From positions 13,126,981-13,190,980 of the forward strand of contig NW_022145613.1 of the NCBI RefSeq assembly GCF_000002235.5: a stretch of 64,000 nucleotides of DNA, in the 5' to 3' direction. The notes beneath the pieces are model-generated. The model searched no databases. It was not told the DNA's origin and saw only the letters and a list, made by a program, of their open reading frames with translations. Below are positions 22,720-34,981 of the stretch, piece by piece (the stretch's first letter is position 1; each line of letters begins with the position of its first letter). This DNA is from Strongylocentrotus purpuratus. Its lineage: Eukaryota; Echinodermata; Echinoidea; Camarodonta; Strongylocentrotidae. The translations under genes and the position numbers were made by a program.

Positions 22720-25066
22720 CCCGTAGATTTTACATACAAAGCTGACAAATTTAGAGTCGCAATTTCAACTTTCAAATGAAAATTTCGACATGATTCCAAC
22801 ACTTGATCAAAAAAAATAAAAATGGCATGGTCTCATGGCCCATAGTCTCAGCTATAACATACCAAACATTGGGAGGAAATAGAGCAGAAATAAACGAGAT
22901 ACTGTTCAAAGAACAATGTCACGTATTTGCATGATTTCATGAACAAAATTCACATTCCATACGCATAACACGCAAATAAAAAAAAATCTGACATGTCGCC
23001 TTTATGAAAAAAAGTGTTCAATATTTAAAGAGATACAATCAATAACCCATAGATATGCTGACGTCACAACCTGCCGATTCGTATTTTTGGTTCCAAGCCA
23101 TTGTGATGACGTCACGATGTACTTAATGGCCAAATGAGACATGAAATCATATCTCTGACTCAAATTCTATCTAAATATGAAGAAAAAAGGTGGGGATCCC
23201 CGAGCATCCCAAGGAGCTATAATGGATTTTTGTATAGGCATGTTTATGCCCATATATATGCTATGTACACTAGTACAGAAGCACGTGCGCAGGGACATTT
23301 ATCTTGAACGGACGCTCATTCCTGTTATTAATAGTCATAAAGAGATCAAAGTGGTATCAAATTGTTAGTAAAAATCATGAAAGTAAAAATAATGGCGATA
23401 ATTATATACCTCACTTAAGAAATCCAGCCATTTGATTGGTCGAAATTGCAGTTATGGTTTTAGCCATTCCCTTAAATAAACGAAAAATGCCACGCCCATG
23501 TGATAGTTTGGTGAATTTGGTGTGTTTGTCGCTAATTTCTGACAAAATTTAGATAGCTTTCCTGATGGTATTTCATGCAAAATTTCTGTTATATTGATAA
23601 GCACTGATTCTTGTCCTTACCTCAGACTTGTTTCTTGTCTGTTATAGTTATTTAATAGATGAATTACTTGAATTCTAAGCACATTTTAGTAATACAAAAA
23701 ATCCAGCCCGTTCATAGTCCCACACACGCATTTGTATGTACCTTGTGCCCTTACACTATCTGCTGTCTCGATAGCGTAAACAAACTTGATTACCATGATC
23801 GGCAAGCCTTGGGCAATAGCTCGATTGTAACCTTCCCTTGAGCGTATAAAAACAACTATGTTTCTCAAAGCAGTCATTAATACTATATTATGTTGCGTAC
23901 GGCCATGACGAACACAAACGCGCGTGCATGCTCGTGTACGCGATTTTTTGACACATGCCCAAAATGGCTTGAAACGTATGCAAAATGAATTTAAGACGAT
24001 TCGGAGCATTTTTAAATTTTGCGCATGCACTGACGCGCGGACGTACGTGTACGCGCGCGTTTATGATATATATGAATGGGAAATGATTTGCGTTATGAAG
24101 ATATGATCATGAGTTGATTTTCCAAAAAAATTAACAAAATAGCGCCTGGATGGCGTCATATAAAGATGATGACCTTGAAAATGTTGCTGTCACTTCTCAT
24201 GACTGTGCCACAATTGAAAGAAACTGACTGTAAACATGTTTAGTTATACTCTACATTAAAAAATAAGGGTCAAATAAATAAAAAAATAATTAAATAAGAA
24301 TACAGAAATGATAAAGTAAAACAATTTTGACGAAATTAAGAGGTAATCTGACGTTATCCGACAGACCACCTCAGAAGAAGAAGAAAGAAAAAAGAAACTG
24401 AATGAAATTCTTTGAATATGGCCTCATTGTTCCAATTGTATAAAAAAAAAATGACATGTGCCATGTATTCTGACATTCTGTCCATGGCTTTTAATGAAAT
24501 GTTAATAATTATTTGATATGTATGAAATCATACATGTGTAACTCCCAATTGAGACCATATATCGCTGAACTAGAGGTCCCTACAGTTGTAAGGCACATGT
24601 TTTGACCACAGTCCACAATGGCCGCGTGGTCAGGTTGCGAAGTTAACTGAATTCCTTGCTTCAACTCTGGACCAAACACTATGCCTGATCTGACCCTAAT
24701 TAACCTAAATCTAACCTAAAAACAAATTGCAAATTCATCCCTATATCATTGAAGAAATAAAATCCACGGACATGTATTTGATTTTTTTTCAATTTCATTT
24801 TACACACTTCTGCTCTACGTACTAAAGGTGTGCAAATCCACGCTTTGTTTTGAAGCGAAAACGTAGTACGTTAAAAATAGTGGAATCCGGCACTCTCAAA
24901 AGAGTAATTTAAATCACTACTTCGGATCAGACGATAACACTCCAGATTGAACTCTAACGATGTGATTCCTTTACAAAGAGAGGATGCTCACCCATCAGCA
25001 AATATGAGAAAAGGAATGTTCATAGATTACACAACCCTTCATATTTATATTCTACTACAACACTTA
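22720..25066. other. Unannotated interval
   Basis: No gene or transposon end recognised. Around 23.9-24.06 kb the sequence is locally rich in CG/CA alternation. Overlapping frames on both strands there reflect that composition. Confidence 0.4.
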
Positions 25067-25067
25067 A

Positions 25068-25444
25068 AAGTAAAGACCAGTTCTGGTCATGCGATTCCAT
25101 TGTGAAAAAAAACGTTTTGGAATCGATCAGAAAAGGTTGATCATCTAGCATATAGGTATTGGTGTGTACTGCAAGGTTCTGGAATCATCAAAATGATAAG
25201 AAATTTGGTCCAGTCTTCGTAAAGTTACAAACACTTTACATAGAAAGATGTATATACGCGATATCTATCCAGGCCGGATAGATATGACAATTTACCAAGT
25301 AAATCAATTAGTAGGCAGTTTCCCGGCAAAATTTGTATCATCACGTATTAGTCAAACCACATTCTTTCACATGATGTGCAATAAAATTTCCATTTCATTT
25401 TCTGAGAAGGGGGGGGGGGGTATTTCCAAAACTGGTCTATACCT
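25068..25444. mobile_element. TTAA-flanked MITE (piggyBac-like), family 2, copy 2 (inverted)
   Basis: Ends AAGTAAAGACCAGT and ACTGGTCTATACCT are flanked by TTAA at 25064-25067 and 25445-25448. The interior matches the 19.5-kb copy in the opposite orientation, including TTGATCATCTAGCATATA and CAAGGTTCTGGAATCATCAA. A G run interrupts the right part. Confidence 0.82.
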
Positions 25445-26164
25445 TTAAACCTAACAACGACTTAACTAATTGCTATCTTCCTCTTTTCCAACTGGATCTA
25501 AAAACTATTGAAGAATAATATTTTTGTAAAAAAAACTATCTGACGGACGGACTCAGATTCGAAAAAACAAACAAAATATTTACTTAGGGAGGTCAAGGAC
25601 ATGTGTATTCGTTTGGCTTATAATGCTTATTCCTTTTGTATTTTCTCCCCATAAAACCTTGAAAATTTGCTCCCAGGTCAATATTTTTGATTAGTAACTG
25701 CTAGTTGTTAGGATTGTTGTGACTGGCACAACTTAAAAAGCAAAAAAGAAGGGACAAAAGACTGTGGAGTGTTATTTTTTTTATTTTTATTTTTTAGGGG
25801 GGGGGTAAAAATAGCATGAGCGTAAGTAATTCTCTCAGTTTGAGATTTTAGTTCCCACTCGCTGTCAAGAAGAATTGAAATGCTTTTCGCATGAGAGCTA
25901 CAGACTATTATGTGAACGAATAGCATAGATCGGTCAAGAAAGTGAGTGAGAACGAGGTCGTATAGGCCTACTGTGAAGCGGAGGGCCAAAGTCAGAAAAA
26001 TAGAGTTTTGCCTGCCACTAGCACACGCCTTGTTTATTCGAAAGATGTTATCATAGCACACAATTATTCAGATGTGATTTTCTAATTGCAATGACGACCT
26101 TCGTCATTGCCTTGTTTTCGTTCACATTCTGCCCCATTAATATTCTCCTGGTTTTCCTTATCGT
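25445..26164. other. Unannotated interval
   Basis: AT-rich; no supported feature. Confidence 0.4.
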
Positions 26165-26475
26165 CCGGAAATCCCATTCATTTTGCACGTAGTGCTTGTT
26201 ATTCCTAGTTAGGTGCTTTCCTCATGTCCTCTTCCTTTCAAGTTTCGTAGGCATCATCTCTAGCATCTCATCCAGGTCACTACATTCTTCGATTTTCGAA
26301 ATCACTTATGCATAACCCTCCATGCGCCATTTTGTTCGTTTCTGGTCAATGTTAAGGCCTTTATTTCTTCCTTCCTATCTCCACTATCCTAGATCCTACA
26401 CATTTCTAACAAATTCCTCTAGATAGTCTAAGAGACGTTCTTTCATCTGCCACATTTAACTTGACATTCAAAATG
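26165..26475 (+). repeat. Diverged direct repeat, copy 1
   Basis: Shares ordered blocks with 27635-27870: AAATCCCATT, TTTGCACG.AGTGCT, TTTCAA.(C/G)TTCGTAGGCAT, GGTCACT, TTAAGGCCTTT.TTTC, CTATCTCCA and GATAGTC..AGAGA. Probably two copies of an old repeat or a segmental duplication. Confidence 0.6.
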
Positions 26476-27634
26476 CCATGTTCGTACTCAAAATTCAAAT
26501 CTGAAACCGACTCCGTCAAAAATCTTTAAAATTCTTGAAAAATGGACCCCTAAAAATCTAAAACTGCCATAACTTTCTCATATAAATTTCGTTTTTTTTT
26601 TTTTTATTAATCTTACAGTATTTTTATCTTATTATTGCACATAGCCATGCCAAAATTCAGGCTCCAATAGCTAGTTATGGGAATTGGCTTTCTTTATATG
26701 GCCGTATCTCCATTATGGCTTGGCAGACCCGTACCCTTTTTTGGATTTATATATTTGAAGATATACCCTTTCCAGCTATATACAAAATTATATATCGCTG
26801 ACTAAATTTTAGAAAGCTGTCCTCCAAATTCGCTATTTCCAAAAAAATTGAGAAATAACTTCAACTTGCTCTAAAATTACGATCCTTATGTCTACGTCAA
26901 TGGAATTTAGCAGACACATGTATCCATATACGTGACAACTGTCTGCCAAGTTTGTTAATATTCGCTTATGTCAGCGCAAAGTAATCGCCAAAAATGATGA
27001 ATCTATTATGTATTACGTAATAGCGCGTTTAATACGTGCAATAAATAGCGCGTAGATGACAATGGTGTTAAACTGACTGCAATGAAGTGCCCTTTCGAAT
27101 GATACCAAGTATGGTATATGTTCACACAGAAGATTTTGAGTAAATCACATTTGAACAAGGCTCACTATACGAATTCCGCCGAGTTTCCGCCCAATTATAA
27201 CATGTATCGGCTATGCCGTCATTTTTTCAGACTGCTTTTCGTCCCGTAAACGTTTTCTTTTTTCCTTGAAAATTTGCAGTGACATGCCGAGTTGCAATAC
27301 GCAGGGCACCTTGTAGCCGGATTTTTAAAATTGGTCAAGAGGGCCATTTAAGACGCCATTTTGTCCTATAAATCTATTTTACATCACGTGTTTTGATAGA
27401 ATTATCATAGAAAAAAAGAGAGTAATTCAAAATAACAACCATGAAATTTTCTTTCTAATGATACCAAATACGGCCCATAGAGAGACTTAAAGAGAGAAAG
27501 AAAAAACAATATAACTTCGGTCATAATACAGATCCTGTACGTTTTCCGCCCACGCATTACACGCATTGTCTATGGGTCATATCGGGTTCACGCTTTTGGC
27601 CCCCAGAACGATCTTTATTGCAATGACGAACATG
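26476..27634. other. Unannotated interval between the diverged repeats
   Basis: AT-rich, no open frame of note. It may be internal sequence of an unrecognised element bounded by the two copies. Confidence 0.35.
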
Positions 27635-27870
27635 CACCAAATCCCATTGGTTTTTGCACGCAGTGCTAATTGCGAGTCCTTTCTAGGTTCTTTCCCCTAT
27701 CCCAATTTCTTTCAAACTTCGTAGGCATAGTCACTACCAACCCATCAAGGTCACTGTTAAGGCCTTTCTTTCGCCCTACCTATCTCCAATATTACAGAAG
27801 CTACAGACTTCGTACAAATTGCTCTGGATAGTCCGAGAGAAGCTCTTTCGTTTGACACGTAGAAACATGG
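27635..27870 (+). repeat. Diverged direct repeat, copy 2
   Basis: Second copy of the 26165-26475 block, slightly shorter through internal deletions. Confidence 0.6.
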
Positions 27871-28554
27871 CGTCATTTCACGCACACCGTTGTGACACGG
27901 TTGCATTTCTAGTTTTTATTTGCAGCGGTCATCCCCAAAGTCGGAGAGGGTGTCCAAAAAAGAAACGACCCTTTTGAAGAAAAAAAATAGTATTTTGTAA
28001 AAATATTTCAAGAAAACACTGAATTACCATGAATTTGGTGTAACATGAAAGCCATTTAAATTACATATTGATACCATCTTTGAAATTGGGATTAATTAAC
28101 ATCGCGTTTTAATCTCGTTTATATAGCTGATACATGACCTCTCTCAAATAAAAAATAAACTATAATCAAAATTGGTAGAAAGCATATAATTCCTTTAACA
28201 GTCAGAATACAGTTTATTGCATTTATATTTCTTTGTTTCATAAATATTTTCCCTTGTATAGAGTTTGAATAACAATCTGTTTGAACCCACAATTGGTAGA
28301 CTTGCATTTGGTCTTGGATGTCATCTCAAAGACAACAAATGTCATGCTAGCTATTTGTTAAAACAGTTGTGGCGTGGCCTGGGTCACTCGTGTTTAAAAA
28401 AGGTTCATTTTTCCATGAGAAAATAATTATGAACACCTAAAATTCTTACACAGAAAAATCTATAATCTTAGTCATGTTCCACCTATAGACTTGTATATAA
28501 AGTGAAATAGAGATTATATTGACATGGGTGTGAGTGGGTGTGTGAGAGAGAAAA
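27871..28554. other. Unannotated interval
   Basis: No supported feature. Confidence 0.4.
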
Positions 28555-28555
28555 A

Positions 28556-28611
<56 letters not shown>

Positions 28612-28636
28612 GTGTGTGTGTGTGCGTGTATGTGTG
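28537..28636. repeat. Compound microsatellite (GA, TA, GA, GT)
   Basis: A GAGAGA stretch, a (TA)n run of about 36 bases, then AGAGAG and GTGTGTG blocks in series. Confidence 0.9.
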
Positions 28637-28639
28637 CCA

Positions 28640-30265
28640 CTATACTTCCCGACTCTCCAAAAAGGAAGGAATAAAGGGCAGGTGGGAAAGGAAAACATGA
28701 AAAGAAGAAGCTGATGAACCCATGCATATATCAAGTAAGACCGGTTCCTTCCTCGCCATGATGCTACTGCATGATCTGACTGCGTTTGAATAGTCGTGTC
28801 TGGAAAACATCTATCTCACTATTTCACCTAACCGTTTGCTCCATTTGGCAGGCAGTCAAATATTTAAAAAAAATATTTACAAAGTGGATATCCATGAATC
28901 CCCTATAAAGAGGCATTGTATTCTGTCATCCTTTGGTAAATAGTGCTGATCAAAGTGACATCTACTTGCATTGAATTGGAAGCAACAAGTTCAACCATGC
29001 AGATAATGCAATTAAGGCTATAATCTCTTCACTCGAATTACCAAAATTTCGTACATGCAGCGTAGTGTGAATTTGTTGAAGTAAATAAAATGAGCAAATG
29101 GACCTACACAAAACAAGATTTGTGGAGTTCTTTAGTGTCATTTAATCGTGCATTATGGTGTGGTCTTGCAGGGACGGATTTCAGATTCCCTCGTCAATGA
29201 AGCACAAAATAATCTCTGCTAAACAAATACAACAAAACACAAAAGAGAAGGAAGAGGAAAAAGGAGAAAAAATAATCGAAAAATACATTTGTTGCAGGTG
29301 CCTGTTAATAAGGCACGTCAATGACCATTATGATGCGGTGCAACGTCAATCCAATGACACCTTGTAAGCAACGGCCATTATTACACCGCGCAGCTTCGTT
29401 TTAAGATGCGATATGCCTATAATTATTCCAGAAATCCCGTTTGATATGCCCGCCGAATGTATGTGTACTTAATGATAATGTCTTGCAATAACACTGTGAA
29501 AGAATCAGTCTGTAAGCAAAATGGGAAAGGTTGATTCTGTAGGATGGACGAATCGTATATGTAGGAGTTTCTGGAAGGATAACAATAAGAAGAATGTGAC
29601 TCAATCTGGCTGAAAATCACATGAAATGCGCACAGATTTGAATATTAGGGGCTACACATACATGAGGCATGGACGTCTGTTCCAAACTGTTCTGTTAATT
29701 CTCATTACTTGAAGGGTATCCATCGTCATGGTAAAATCTCTGCTCTATGATTTTCTTCCAAACTGACATACATTGTCTGAGACAAAGTATTTATCCCTTT
29801 TACAAGAGCTCTACCTCTTTAATTTAAGTCGCAAATTGTCATTACATGGCGAAACGTGATGTGTTGCTTCAACTCAATGGGACGAGGAGCTCAGACTGTC
29901 AGACAGGCAGAGAGCCAATGATTATTTGCAGCATTTCAAAGTTGTTTTCGTAATACTAGTTTGGAATATCGCTTATGCTTACTAATGGCTACCGCAACAA
30001 TTATTTTCACCTCTACGGAGATCTGATTCAAAGGCAATGTGATTTGCTACTTCGGAAACAAGAATAGCTTTAACAAAATTAAGTCAGAATTGTTTTGATA
30101 ATGTCAGTATGGCCTGCGAAACAAAAGGGAGGGGGCATTCCGAAAAAAAACGTTGGCAAGCAAGAAAGCAAAAGAGAGAGAGAGAGAAAGCGTTATCCTA
30201 TTTACAGCTCCTTTTTGGGTCGAATTTCTTTTTGTATTCCAAGTGGCTTTAAAGGAAGTCGTTGT
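28640..30265. other. Unannotated interval
   Basis: No gene or transposon ends recognised. The lysine/glutamate-rich frame at 29155-29367 has no family features. Confidence 0.4.
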
Positions 30266-31111
30266 GCCCCCCCCCCCCCAAAAAAAAAAAAAAAAAAAAA
30301 CGGTCCCTAAATTCAACTGCAGCTCACTTCAGAAGTAACATTTATGAAGCATTTCCAACGAATTTTCAGATATGGATTGAATTCTCTCTAGCTCCCATCC
30401 AGTATTTGGTATTAAATAGATAACGAGATTTTTCTTTAGGGAAACACCATGGCGATACTTCTTTAAAAAGAAAGCGGTAAATGTGGATGATCAGGACAGA
30501 ACTGGATCGTGGGAATACATCTCTTTAATTTGAATGAGAGTTTAAAGGTGATGCATCAAGGGAACGATTCAATTATGCATTATTATTCAAACAGGTATTT
30601 GATTGGTCCGTCTATACCCAAAATTTGATTGATGTCTCCTTAGCTTTTCCATCAACACTCTGCAAAATATCTAGAATCCTCTTTTGTCTTACCCTATACG
30701 TCAGGGGCGTAAATCCCGGGGGATGGGGGGGCTGCATCCCCCCCCCCCTGGCTTGAAGTAGGGGGATGGCCTGTACAAACACCCTCCCCCCCCCCCCTGA
30801 TATTACACCCCCAAAAAAGAGAGAAAAAAAGGAAGAAGAAGAAGAAGAAGAAAATGTGATTGTTTCAATTTCAGCATAATGCATGAGAAATGAGTTATTT
30901 TTTATGTATGTATAACTGTAAAGCCTACACGTATACAGTATGTCACGATCATAAAGAGTAGTTGCGCGACGTGCGCGAACAAGCACTTCATAAAATTCAG
31001 AATAATTTTTCGTTATTTTGCAAGGTATTATTATAGCCAAGACGTAAAGTGCGCCAGCGCGCGAGCGCTTAAAAAGTGCAATCATGTACAGTAGATGCCC
31101 GCCCCCCCCCC

Positions 31112-31530
31112 CCCCACTAAGTGTTATTTAGGGTACGCGTATGCTCGTTCCCTCCCTTTTAAAGCACCCCCCACCCTGTCTCAGGACTGCCAACATTTCT
31201 GAATCCCCCTTTCGCCGGCTTTCCGCTGGCTTTTCCTGTCTTGGAGACCCCCCCCCCCCCCCCGAAATCCGGAACACTGCTGAATGTATCACCCCCCCCC
31301 CCCCCAATTTCAGGTGAGCTCTAGTCGATCGAGGGGTCTGGGGGCCAATGCTTTTACTTTTCAAAATTAAATAATCCTGAATGAGCTTTCAAAGCTAGCA
31401 GGAATTTCAGGAATTTGATCCCGGGATTTGATCAATTTTTTCTATGATATTCAAGATATTTTATAACCTCCTTTTTACATTTCTCAGGAGTCCAAAAAGA
31501 GAGAGAAAAAAAACCACCCCCTTTTTAAAG
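31112..31530 (+). repeat. Dispersed repeat family A, copy 4, inside the hAT element
   Basis: Starts CTAAGTGTTATTTAGGGTAC and follows the order of the 13.54-kb copy (GTTCCCTCC, CAGGACTGCCAACATTT, GGCTTTTCCTG), with an extra block at about 31315-31475. It resumes at TTTCTCAGGAGTCCAAAAAG and runs straight into the first satellite unit. Confidence 0.65.
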
Positions 31531-33865
31531 AAATTAAGAGTCGAGAATGGTAAAACGAATCGTCTTCTTTCTCTAATGATTTAATGAAACGTAAAAGCTT
31601 CCGCACTTCGCGCTGGCGGGGGAAGGGAAAAACTGAATTCAGATGAGGATAAGAGGTCGAGAACGGTACAACGAATCGTCTTCTTTCTCTAAGGATTTAA
31701 TGAAACGTAAAAGCTTCCGCGCTTTGCGCGGGAGGGGGAGGGGGAGGGGGGAGGGAAAAACTGAATTCAGATGAGGATTAAGAGTCGAGAACGGTACAAC
31801 GAATTGTCTTCTTTCTCTAAAGATTTAATGAAACGCAAAAGCTTCCGCGCTTTGCGCGAGAGGGAAAAACTAAATTCAGATGAGGATTAAGAGTCGAGAA
31901 CGGTACAACAAATTGTCTTCTTTCTCTAATGATTTAATGAAACGTAAAAGCTTCCGCGCTTCGCGCGGGAGGGGGGAGGGAAAAACTGAATTCATATGAG
32001 GATTAAGAGTCGAGAACGGTTCAACGAATCGTCTTCTTATTCAAATGATTTAATGAAACGTAAAAGCTTAGGCGCTTCGCGCGGGAGGGGGGGGGGGGAC
32101 AAAATTCACACGAGGATTAAGAGTCGAGAACGGTACAACGAATCGTCTTCTTTCTCTAATGATTTTATGAAACGTAAAAGCTTCCGCGCTTCGCGCAGGA
32201 GGGGGGAAGGGAAAAACTGAATTCAGATGAGGATTAAAAGTCGAGAACGGTACAACGAATCGTCTTCTTTCTCTAATGATTTAATGAAACGTAAAAGCTT
32301 CCGCGCTTCGCGCGGGAGGGGAGGGGGGAACTGAATTCAGACAAGGATTAAGAGTCGAGAACGGAACAACGAATCGTCTTCTTTCTCTAATGATTTAATG
32401 AAACTTAAGAGCTTCCGCGCTTCGCGCGGGAGGGGGGGGGGAACTGAATTCAGACAAGTATTAAGAGTCGAGAACGGAACAACGAATCGTCTTCTTTCTC
32501 TAATGATTTAATGAAAAGTAAAAGCTTCCGCGCTTCGCGCGGGAGGGAAGGGTGAACTGAATTCAGACGAGGATTAAGAGTCGAGAACGGTACAACGAAT
32601 CGTCTTCTTTCTTTAATGATTTTATAAAACGTAAGAGCTTCCGTGCTTCGCGCGGGAGGGAAGGGTGAACTGAATTCAGACGAGGATTAAGAGTCGAGAA
32701 CGGTACAACGAATCGTCTTCTTTCTTTAATGATTTTATAAAACGTAAGAGCTTCCGCGCTTCGCGCGGGAGAGGAGGGGGGAACTGAATTCAAACAAGGA
32801 TTACGAGTCGAGAACGGAACAACGAATCGTCTTCTTTCTCTAATGATTTTATGAAACTTAAAAGCTTCCGCGCTTCGCGCGGGAGGGGAGGGGGGGAACT
32901 GAATTCAGACAAGGATTAAGAGTCGAAAACGGAACAACGAATCGTCTTCTTTCTCTAATGATTTTATGAAACTTAAGAGCTTCCGCGCTTCGCGCGGGAG
33001 GTGAGGGGGAAAGTGAATTCAGACAAGGATTAAGAGTCGAGAACGGAACAACGAATCGTCTTCTTTCTCTAATGATTTAATGAAAAGTAAAAGCTTCCGC
33101 GCTTCGCGCGGGAGGGGAGGGGGGAACTGAATTCAGACAAGGATTAAGAGTCGAGAACGGAACAACGAATCGTCTTCTTTCTCTAATGATTTTATGAAAC
33201 TTAAAAGATTCCGCGCTTCGCGCGGGAGGGGAGGGGGAACTGAATTCAGACAAGGATTAAGAGTCGAGAACAGAACAACGAATCGTCTTCTTTCTCAAAT
33301 GATTTAATGAAAAGTAAAAGCTTCCGCGCTTCGCGCGGGAGGGGAGGGGGAACTGAATTCAGACGAGGATTAAGAGTCGAGAACGGTACAACGAATCGTC
33401 TTCTTTCTTTAATGATTTTATAAAACGTAAGAGCTTCCGCGCTTCACGCGGGAGGGGGGAACTGAATTCAGACAAAGATTAAGAGTCGAGAACGGAACAA
33501 CGAATCGTCTTCTTTCTCGAATGATTTAATGAAACGTAAAAGCTTCCGCGCTTCGCGCGGGAGGGGAGGGGGAACTGAATTCAGACAAGGATTAAGAGTC
33601 GAGAACGGAACAACGAATCGTCTTCTTTCTCTAATGATTTAATGAAACGTAAAAGCTTCCGCGCCTCGCGCGGGAGGGGATGGGGGGGGGGACTGAATTC
33701 AGACGAGGATTAAGAGTCGAGAACGGTACAACGAATCGTCTTCTTTCTCTAATGATTTTATGAAACGTAAGAGCTTCCGCGCTTTGCGCGGGAGGGGGAA
33801 CTGAATTCAGACGAGGATTATTTTCGAGAACGGTACAACGAATCGTTTTCTTTCTCTAATAGTGT
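31530..33865 (+). repeat. Tandem array, ~21 copies of a ~114-bp unit
   Basis: Each unit contains GAGTCGAGAACGGTACAACG, AATCGTCTTCTTTCTCTAAT, GATTTAATGAAACGTAAAAG, a CCGCGCTTCGCGCGG hairpin, a variable GGGAGGGG tract and CTGAATTCAG. About 21 occurrences of the ACGAATCGTC block were counted, spaced 107-131 bases, mainly because the G-rich tract varies in length. Units are very similar to each other, with shared variants between neighbours, pointing to recent unequal exchange or slippage. Open frames across the array have no family features. Confidence 0.92.
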
Positions 33866-33960
33866 TTGTTGTTTGTTCGTTTGTGTGTGTGCGTGTGCGT
33901 GTGCGTTTGTGTGTGTGTGTGTGTGTGTGTTGTGTGTTTGTGCGTGCACGATCGCGCGCG
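33866..33960 (+). repeat. GT/GCGT-rich simple sequence
   Basis: TGTGTGCGTGTGCGTGTGCG followed by a longer GT run, directly after the last satellite unit and before the hAT right end. Confidence 0.85.
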
Positions 33961-34261
33961 CTTGCGTAAATTAGTGTTGGCGTGTGCTCGTGCTAGTATG
34001 TGATGGCTATCGCCGATCATCCCCCCCCCCCCCCACTCCTCGGTACGGATGTACGCCCCTGCTATACGTCATACATAGTATATACAGGTGCCATAATTAC
34101 CTTCGACCAACAGTCTCCCTGCTTCAACCTTAGTAGGGTGGAACAAAATGAAATATAAAGGACGAGGGTGGGGCCACATGCATAGGAAGTAATCTTAACC
34201 ATCCTACACAGTCAGTCGATGACATATTTTGGTCGCATGTCATCATCTTAATTCCGTCCCA

Positions 34262-34420
34262 TTAGAGCAATCTATACACAGAGTTTGGCCAACCCGGTTC
34301 GAGTTGGACACAATATGGCGACCACTGTTTTGTTGGGCAAGGACAACACAATGGAATATACGCCATGGTGTGACCATTGAAACCAAGTTGGCCAAACTCT
34401 GTATATAGGTGGCTCTGCCC
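34262..34420. mobile_element. Small inverted-repeat MITE
   Basis: CACAGAGTTTGGCCAAC (about 34276) and GTTGGCCAAACTCTGTATA (about 34388) are inverted over about 30 bases, including AGAGC..TCTATA outside. The interior is unique. The target duplication was not resolved. Confidence 0.65.
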
Positions 34421-34893
34421 CCCATGACATCAGTGCCCCCTCATTCGGTGGAGCTACTCTACGTCGCTAATTCTCTACATATTTAGTTCATGATTAAAAA
34501 ACATTCAATATAATACTACCTTACAAAAGAATGCGACCACGGTGAATGGGAGAATTGGGTCGAACTCAATTAATCCATTTTCCTCTCAATAAAAAGGAAG
34601 CTGGTAAATCTAGACCATGACGAATGAAAATTGATTCATGTGACTCATTCAAAGATGTTATATTTTATATAGTTAATGGCCTAAAAGTGCTCGAGACATG
34701 TCAGTTCAGAATTGTTATAGTCTAATCCTAAGTCCCCAGTAAGAGCACCCTTGGCAGTACTGTGGTATCTGTTGAATGCTCTTGCCACTCTCTTGCAAGG
34801 TTCTGGATTTTCCCTATTTATTTTCTTTTGTTTAGTTGTATATTTATTTTTTCTTTATTTAATTATTTTTCATATCTTTGTTTATTAATCCAG

Positions 34894-34981
34894 GAGGGCC
34901 TAATCAGTGATTTTGACAATGTTTTACAGAAAACCCCAGGATCAAAGAGTGTAAAACAAGATGGGATGGTTCTTTACCAGA
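34894..34981 (+). CDS. Candidate internal exon of an unknown gene
   Basis: A pyrimidine-rich stretch (about 34840-34890) ends in TTATTAATCCAG at 34893. The following 88 bases are open (EGLISDFDNVLQK, then TPGSKSVKQDGMVLYQ) and end at CCAGA|GTGAGT, a good donor. Composition is protein-like rather than AT-skewed, unlike surrounding frames. No partner exon and no family were recognised, so it could equally be a chance frame or part of a repeat. Confidence 0.3.

Larger units (their letters stand above)
30702..34061. mobile_element. 3.36-kb hAT-type element carrying a tandem satellite array
   Basis: Terminal inverted repeats CAGGGGCGTAAATCC (left) and GGATGTACGCCCCTG (right) match at 14 of 15 positions. 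They are flanked by an exact 8-bp duplication, CTATACGT (30694-30701 and 34062-34069), the hAT signature. No transposase frame is visible inside. The interior comprises homopolymer-rich left sequence, a family A repeat segment (31112-31530), the tandem array (31530-33865) and a GT-rich tract. It belongs with the 336-bp element at 3440-3775, which has similar ends and two copies of the same unit. Confidence 0.82.

Noticed and set aside
22449..22802. 117-codon minus-strand open frame
   Set aside because: Overlaps the tRNA-like relic and AT-rich sequence; no domain, no splice context.
30095..30338. Three overlapping open frames on both strands
   Set aside because: They cross C and A homopolymers and a GA tract, with Lys/Pro/Gly/Phe runs typical of low complexity.
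31530..33865. Regular repeats resembling a CRISPR array
   Set aside because: Units are ~114 bp of continuous similarity with no unique spacers, and lie inside a hAT element in an animal genome.
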